Shown in pieces: positions 60,299 to 64,000 of a stretch of DNA of 64,000 nt (position 1 is the first letter of the stretch; every line of letters starts with the position of its first letter). The stretch is taken from contig NZ_BMXP01000006.1 in assembly GCF_014651815.1 (NCBI RefSeq), positions 1 through 64,000 on the forward strand. Direction: 5' to 3'. Source of the DNA: Alteromonas halophila. GTDB lineage: Bacteria > Pseudomonadota > Gammaproteobacteria > Enterobacterales > Alteromonadaceae. The translations under genes were made by a program, and so were the position numbers. Below the pieces are notes generated by a model. That model was not told the origin of the DNA, searched no databases, and saw only the letters and a list, made by a program, of their open reading frames with translations.

Positions 60299-61541
60299 GT
60301 TTCTGCCCTTGGGCAAGATAGCGTTTGGTCAGTTTTCTGCGCTGCAGCATATCCAGAATAAGACTCCACCATGATGTGGGGGCACGCAACGTAGTAAGAT
60401 CATTACCCAATCGCCGCAACTGTCGCCTGACCGTTGCCATATTTGCCAGCCCAGCCAGGGTCTTGTCCCGCCACTGGCATGCCGGAATATAGCCCGCATA
60501 AGTCCAGTTTTTACGCCATTTTTGCGCCAAATCCGGCGTGGTGGCAAGTGCGCTGGCCAGGCCAACCATGGTACAGCCCTGTTCAATCACCTGCTCGGCA
60601 ACATCAGCCCGGCGGATCCCACCCGTTGTCATTACCGGCATCTCTGTGTGTGCGACCATTTTGCGGGCAAATGATAAGAAATACGCTTCGCGGGCAAGGC
60701 GTGACTCGTCAGCCGTATTACCCTGCATCGCCGGTGACTCATAGCTGCCACCGGATAACTCGACCATGTCGACGCCAAGTGCCTGAAGGCGTTCAACAAC
60801 GGCAAGTGCGTCACTGAACTCAAACCCGCCACGCTGAAAATCGGCGCTGTTCAGCTTCACCATGACAATAAAATCGCGCGGGCACACTGCCCGGATCTGA
60901 CTGATTACGTTGATAAGCAATCGCGCCCGGTTCATCAGCGAACCGCCCCACTCGTCCTGTCGCTGATTAGTCAGCGGCGATAAAAACTGGGTGAGCAAAT
61001 AACCATGCGCTGCGTGTATTTCCACGCCATCAAAGCCCGCCTGCATTGCCTGTTTTGCACTGGCAACAAAACGCTGACAGACATCGTGAATATCTTCGCA
61101 GGTCATCGCCTTTGGCGTTGCAAACAACTTGGAGTGACGGCCCATAGACAAGGGTACGGCGGACGGTGCCAGGGCCTTACCCTGCATCGCCTTAAACACC
61201 TGTCGGCCGGGATGATTAAGCTGCATAACAGCAAGTGCGCCTTGCGACTTGATAATGCTTGCCCAGCGCTTAAACGGTGCAAGCGGTGTGTTAGCTTCCA
61301 GCGCAACTCCGCCAGGTCCGGTCATGGCCTGTTTATCAATCATCACATTGCCGGTAATGATCATACCAAGCCCGCCATGCGCCCAGTACCGATAAAGGCT
61401 GTAAAGTGCCTCACCCGGCAACGCACCGTCGGCCGCCATATTTTCTTCCATGGCAGCCTTCACAATCCGGTTTACAGCAGTTTTTCCGCCAGCAAAACTA
61501 AATGGCGAATAAAGAACGGAATCTTCGTGCATAGTGTCCAT
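60285..61541 (-). CDS. Old-yellow-enzyme family NADH:flavin oxidoreductase
   Basis: A 418-residue FMN barrel oxidoreductase. It has the N-terminal FMN contact LYSPFSFAGGKTAVNRIVKAAM, the HPGRQVF loop, and the active-site block FDGVEIHAAHGYLLTQFLSPLTNQR followed by EWGGSLMNRARLL and VMTTGGIRRADVAEQVI. The two-domain 2,4-dienoyl-CoA reductase C-terminus is absent, so this is a single-domain ene-reductase type. The substrate is unknown. The ATG at 61541 is preferred over a TTG at 61553. It is inserted between smpB and ssrA, which are neighbours in E. coli. Confidence 0.92.
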   Translation of the reverse strand: MDTMHEDSVLYSPFSFAGGKTAVNRIVKAAMEENMAADGALPGEALYSLYRYWAHGGLGMIITGNVMIDKQAMTGPGGVALEANTPLAPFKRWASIIKSQGALAVMQLNHPGRQVFKAMQGKALAPSAVPLSMGRHSKLFATPKAMTCEDIHDVCQRFVASAKQAMQAGFDGVEIHAAHGYLLTQFLSPLTNQRQDEWGGSLMNRARLLINVISQIRAVCPRDFIVMVKLNSADFQRGGFEFSDALAVVERLQALGVDMVELSGGSYESPAMQGNTADESRLAREAYFLSFARKMVAHTEMPVMTTGGIRRADVAEQVIEQGCTMVGLASALATTPDLAQKWRKNWTYAGYIPACQWRDKTLAGLANMATVRRQLRRLGNDLTTLRAPTSWWSLILDMLQRRKLTKRYLAQGQKQHSG

Positions 61542-62061
61542 ACAGAAAAGCAAAAATACCGCGCTACTGTAATAGACCTTGATGACAAATTCATCCTCAG
61601 ATTAGCCTTCCTGCAATCCAGGGCCAATCTTTATGCCTCATTCGCGCCAAACATTGACATCTTGCCACTTGCAGTCTCTGGTTTTTCGGCGGCATTTTCA
61701 TATAGTCCTGCAATGTGGGCCCTGATAACGCTTACCAGTGAGGTGCTATCGCAATAATTCTCAAAATACCTGCAGACGGTCCTGGGCTATACGGTAGCTG
61801 TAATGCACGGTAATGAAATTAAGGCCATGTCATTATGAAACATTTCATTAGATGGCCCCTTGATATGTGGCAAAATAACCATATCTATTTGATTGGTAAA
61901 AAGTGACGCTTTGCCAGACGCTTCTAAACTGACTGACGTTGTTTATAAGCTTCGTGCCGTTCGTGACTATTTGTGCGTAGCAAAAAGCACGATGTAACAA
62001 GTGAGTCCGTAAAGAGGCAGATGATAACGTCCATTCCTTAAGCAACCGAAGTAATCGCTGG
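61542..62061. other. Long intergenic region upstream of ssrA
   Basis: About 520 bases without a supported gene. A 9-bp inverted repeat TAATGAAAT (61811-61819)/ATTTCATTA (61842-61850) is present, followed by GATGGCCCCTT that can partly pair with AAGGCCAT inside the loop. I cannot assign it. An overlapping plus-strand open frame is antisense to the flavin oxidoreductase and is not credible. Confidence 0.35.
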
Positions 62062-62090
62062 TTGTGTGGGATTTATTAAGCGAGTAGAAT
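62062..62090 (+). promoter_or_regulatory. Candidate ssrA promoter
   Basis: TTGTGT (62062-62067), 17-bp spacer, TAGAAT (62085-62090). It predicts a start near 62097 and a 5' leader of about 58 bases. Confidence 0.4.
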
Positions 62091-62154
62091 GGCTTAAGTA
62101 ATTCGTCGCCGGTTAAGCATTATCAGGTGGCGCAACCTGGAAACAGGTTTCCTC

Positions 62155-62511
62155 GGGGCTGATTAGGATTCGACAGGATCTAGGAAGCTGGAGGTGCATG
62201 CAGAGGTGCGGATTGCCTCTTAAAAAATCCGCTTTAAATAGTCGCAAACGACGAAAACTACGCACTAGCCGCTTAAAAACCGGTATAGGCCCTTCCACCA
62301 CAGCTTTGTTTGCTAGCGTGGATTCGGAAGGTCATATAAGCAAACTAGCGAGGGAAACTCTCCTGAGGTTGAACCGCGAAATAGTATCAGGACCGCTATT
62401 AGGAATCCTGTTTGCCGGAGTCCGAAATAGTTAAATAAAAGACAAACTAAGCATGTAGTACCAAAAGTAGACATTTTCTGGACGCGGGTTCAAATCCCGC
62501 CAGCTCCACCA
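62155..62511 (+). ncRNA. ssrA: tmRNA (ssrA)
   Basis: The 357-nt transfer-messenger RNA that rescues stalled ribosomes with SmpB. The 5' end GGGGCTGATTAGGATTCGAC pairs with the 3' acceptor CAGCTCC before ACCA, and the T-arm GGGTTCAAATCCC is intact. The tag frame runs 62244-62276 and encodes ANDENYALAA then TAA, the same tag as E. coli. The resume triplet GCA is preceded by the usual A/G-rich TAGTC context. A GAAA-capped hairpin lies just upstream of the mature 5' end, and a strong terminator follows. ClpA, one of the enzymes degrading tagged proteins, is also in the window. Confidence 0.97.
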
Positions 62512-62520
62512 AACAACATA

Positions 62521-62553
62521 CCCTGTGCCGCAAGGCATGGGGTTTTCTTTTTT
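62521..62553 (+). terminator. Terminator of ssrA
   Basis: A 9-bp stem CCCTGTGCC/GGCATGGGG (two G-U pairs) with a GCAA tetraloop, followed by TTTTCTTTTTT, 10 bp after the mature 3' end. Confidence 0.93.
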
Positions 62554-62829
62554 GTAAGTAGCTCTCCCCTAAGCAAAACACAGTTGTTCGTAGTTATCTG
62601 CCATGTTTAGTGCAGCAGGCGACACTGAAAAAACTACGCTTTAACCGAATCACAAATCATCGCTGTGCTGAAATGAGTTTATATTGCGTAAGGCTCATAT
62701 AGAGCGCTGTCATCACATTATCCGCACCTTCCTTAACGAAAAACGCTTGAGAACTGCATCATTAACGAAGACGTCGACGTTATTTCTGGTATAACTATAT
62801 GTTGAACAACATTGGCTTAGGGCACATGT
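62554..62829. other. AT-rich region at the start of the post-ssrA segment
   Basis: No gene is supported. TATAAC at 62790-62795 may be a -10 for the SET gene. I found no integrase and no repeat of the ssrA 3' end within the window. Base composition is visibly more AT-rich than in the core genes. Confidence 0.35.
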
Positions 62830-63228
62830 ATGAACTACGAGTTAGAGGACGTAATCGATAACCTGAAGTATAGCGATATTCGCCCGAGTGAAATTCATGG
62901 GAACGGACTATTCGCAACAGACTCCATCCCTGAGGATACAGAACTTGGTCAACTGGATGGTCAGCTCATCCCGGAGACGCTTCATCATAAAATGCAGTTA
63001 ACGCTGGAATGGAATGCAATTGAAGAAAACGTATTACTCGTCAGGCCTTACAGAACGAAATACAGTTATATCAATCATTCCCGCACGCCAAACCTCAAAC
63101 TTGTCGGCATTCCATTACGGGTAATCACTACACGAGCTGTGAAAAGTGGAGAAGAGTTTACACTTGATTACCGGGAAGAAAAGCTCTCGAAAGAATATAT
63201 AGATACAAAAGGAAAGTACTATTTATGA
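62830..63228 (+). CDS. Compact SET-domain protein (putative lysine methyltransferase)
   Basis: A 132-residue protein that is almost only a SET domain. The N-terminal SET motif is IRPSEIHGNGLFATDSIPEDTELG, with the Gly-x-Gly that binds S-adenosylmethionine. The pseudoknot halves are YINHSRTPNLKL (Asn-His-Ser) and VKSGEEFTLDYREEKLSKE with the catalytic-type tyrosine. Pre- and post-SET zinc modules are absent, as in many bacterial SET proteins. The ATG has AGGG seven bases upstream. Its stop overlaps the next gene (ATGA), so the next protein is a likely partner or substrate. The true target is unknown. Confidence 0.88.
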   Translation: MNYELEDVIDNLKYSDIRPSEIHGNGLFATDSIPEDTELGQLDGQLIPETLHHKMQLTLEWNAIEENVLLVRPYRTKYSYINHSRTPNLKLVGIPLRVITTRAVKSGEEFTLDYREEKLSKEYIDTKGKYYL

Positions 63229-64000
63229 TTGCCAAACAATTTCTTTTATGCTCTGTAGACATAAAAGAGAAAGGAGTCTGGGCCGAACTAGTAAATAGCT
63301 CAGAATCAATGGAAGAAAAAGATGTAGCGACACAGGAATGGCATCTTCGGAAGCAACAAAACGTTAATTTCTGTAAGCATGTTGTGAAGGAGGAAATGCA
63401 GTACAGGGACGCATTAGAAAAATCAAGAAACCTGGATCTTTTATGGAACGAGAATGTCGAAACCTGCGTTGATTTAAACAAATCATTCGCTGGATTTGAT
63501 ATTGTGAAACGAGAAACATCGTTAGTTGTTGATTATCATGGTAACTTCCTGTTCGTAATTTGTTATACGATTTCTTATCAGGACCTTAGTGTAAAGGAAC
63601 TCGCCAAAGAAATTTTTAAGAATAGAGAGATCACTACCAACCTGGGCGATTCAGAGTGGCTTTACGCCTTTCAAGACCTCGTTAAAGAGGAGGTCTGCAA
63701 GTATGTTCATGCGATAACAAAGCAAACTAAGCTTCACAGTGACAACGTAATTCTTAATAATGACGCTGCGTTCCCTTTGTTGTTTGCGGACAGCGTTCAG
63801 GATGAAGATTTATCAGAACTTTTTCGTAATGAGGAAAGCTCTGAGCAACTAGCGAAAGGAAATGCCTTATCTGCTGACTTTACCAATTCATTTTTTCACG
63901 TTGGATGGAACTATACGCTGGCAGTTAATTTTCCCTATGATGTTCAGGAAAATGTTTTCGCTTTAATGACGAAAATGCAAATGAGCTATTACAAGTTTCG
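63225..64000 (+). CDS. Unrecognised protein, 3' end beyond window
   Basis: An open frame from ATG 63225 (overlapping the SET gene stop) through the window end, at least 258 codons with no stop. It starts MIAKQFLLCSVDIKEKGVWAEL. Visible traits are a charged, helix-rich N-terminus with many Glu and Lys (EEKDVATQEWHLRKQQ), a beta-rich middle (SLVVDYHGNFLFVICYTISY) and a late segment FFHVGWNYTLAVNFPYDVQEN. Cysteines are scattered with no zinc motif, and there is no P-loop, nuclease or transmembrane signature in the visible part. Codon use is AT-rich compared with the core genes. I do not recognise the family. Coupling to the SET gene is the main clue to its role. Confidence 0.75.
   Translation, partial: MIAKQFLLCSVDIKEKGVWAELVNSSESMEEKDVATQEWHLRKQQNVNFCKHVVKEEMQYRDALEKSRNLDLLWNENVETCVDLNKSFAGFDIVKRETSLVVDYHGNFLFVICYTISYQDLSVKELAKEIFKNREITTNLGDSEWLYAFQDLVKEEVCKYVHAITKQTKLHSDNVILNNDAAFPLLFADSVQDEDLSELFRNEESSEQLAKGNALSADFTNSFFHVGWNYTLAVNFPYDVQENVFALMTKMQMSYYKF

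Noticed and set aside
61005..61757. A 250-codon plus-strand open frame
   Set aside because: It lies mostly antisense to the flavin oxidoreductase gene, whose protein matches a well-known family, and has no domain of its own or plausible ribosome-binding site.
62512..64000. Duplicate of the ssrA 3' end marking an att site
   Set aside because: No second copy of the T-arm/acceptor sequence is present in the window, and no integrase gene is visible, so an island boundary is not claimed as a feature.

Overview
The window looks like chromosomal core sequence from a marine gammaproteobacterium of the Alteromonadales, most like the Alteromonas/Salinimonas group. This is an inference from three things: the protein types (CspD, Fur, ClpA, YfbV, MsrPQ and PpsR of gammaproteobacterial form, plus DUF3718 and DUF4826 families typical of Alteromonadales), roughly 50% GC, and blocks of gene order shared with Enterobacterales and Vibrio. 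There is no rRNA operon, tRNA gene, IS element, integrase or CRISPR array in the window. The one RNA gene is tmRNA.

Layout. 1-7.7 kb: a chemoreceptor, fur, and a leftward unit pxpA-pxpB-pxpC-dat (5-oxoprolinase plus a D-amino-acid aminotransferase), then cvfB and an OsmC protein. 7.8-15.3 kb: an RND efflux operon with one lipoprotein adaptor and two different permeases, but no outer-membrane channel gene. 15.4-17.7 kb: three small envelope proteins (DUF3718, DUF2189, LRAT-like). 17.9-23.1 kb: alaA, yfbR, a dGTPase and msrPQ. 23.1-28.1 kb: an SOS-type sulA-like gene under two overlapping LexA boxes, ychJ, an M2 metallopeptidase lipoprotein, a DUF2855 protein and yfbV.

28.4-34.3 kb is an N-degron cluster: trxB, aat, bpt, infA, then clpS-clpA leftward and cspD. 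34.5-43.4 kb follows the E. coli icd-rluE-mnmA-hflD-purB-roxA order, but with the monomeric isocitrate dehydrogenase, no nudJ, and a membrane class III cyclase where phoPQ would be. 43.4-51.3 kb holds a GNAT protein, a DUF4826 protein, the large ydiJ-type FAD/Fe-S dehydrogenase, a small membrane protein and the divergent ppsA/ppsR pair. 51.3-56.1 kb pairs a TonB-dependent receptor with a TPR-sulfotransferase. 56.3-58.8 kb pairs a BCCT osmolyte transporter with a CosR/EctR-like MarR regulator.

58.8-62.5 kb is the ribosome-rescue neighbourhood: rnfH-ratA leftward, smpB, a flavin oxidoreductase and ssrA. Beyond ssrA, a classic island integration site, the sequence becomes AT-richer. It carries a compact SET-domain protein gene that overlaps, by ATGA, an unrecognised gene running off the window end. 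This is the part most likely to hold something undescribed, but too little of it is visible to call a system.

Two enzymes carry unusual active-site residues: YfbR has His-Glu in place of the His-Asp metal pair, and the class III cyclase has Glu where the transition-state arginine normally sits.
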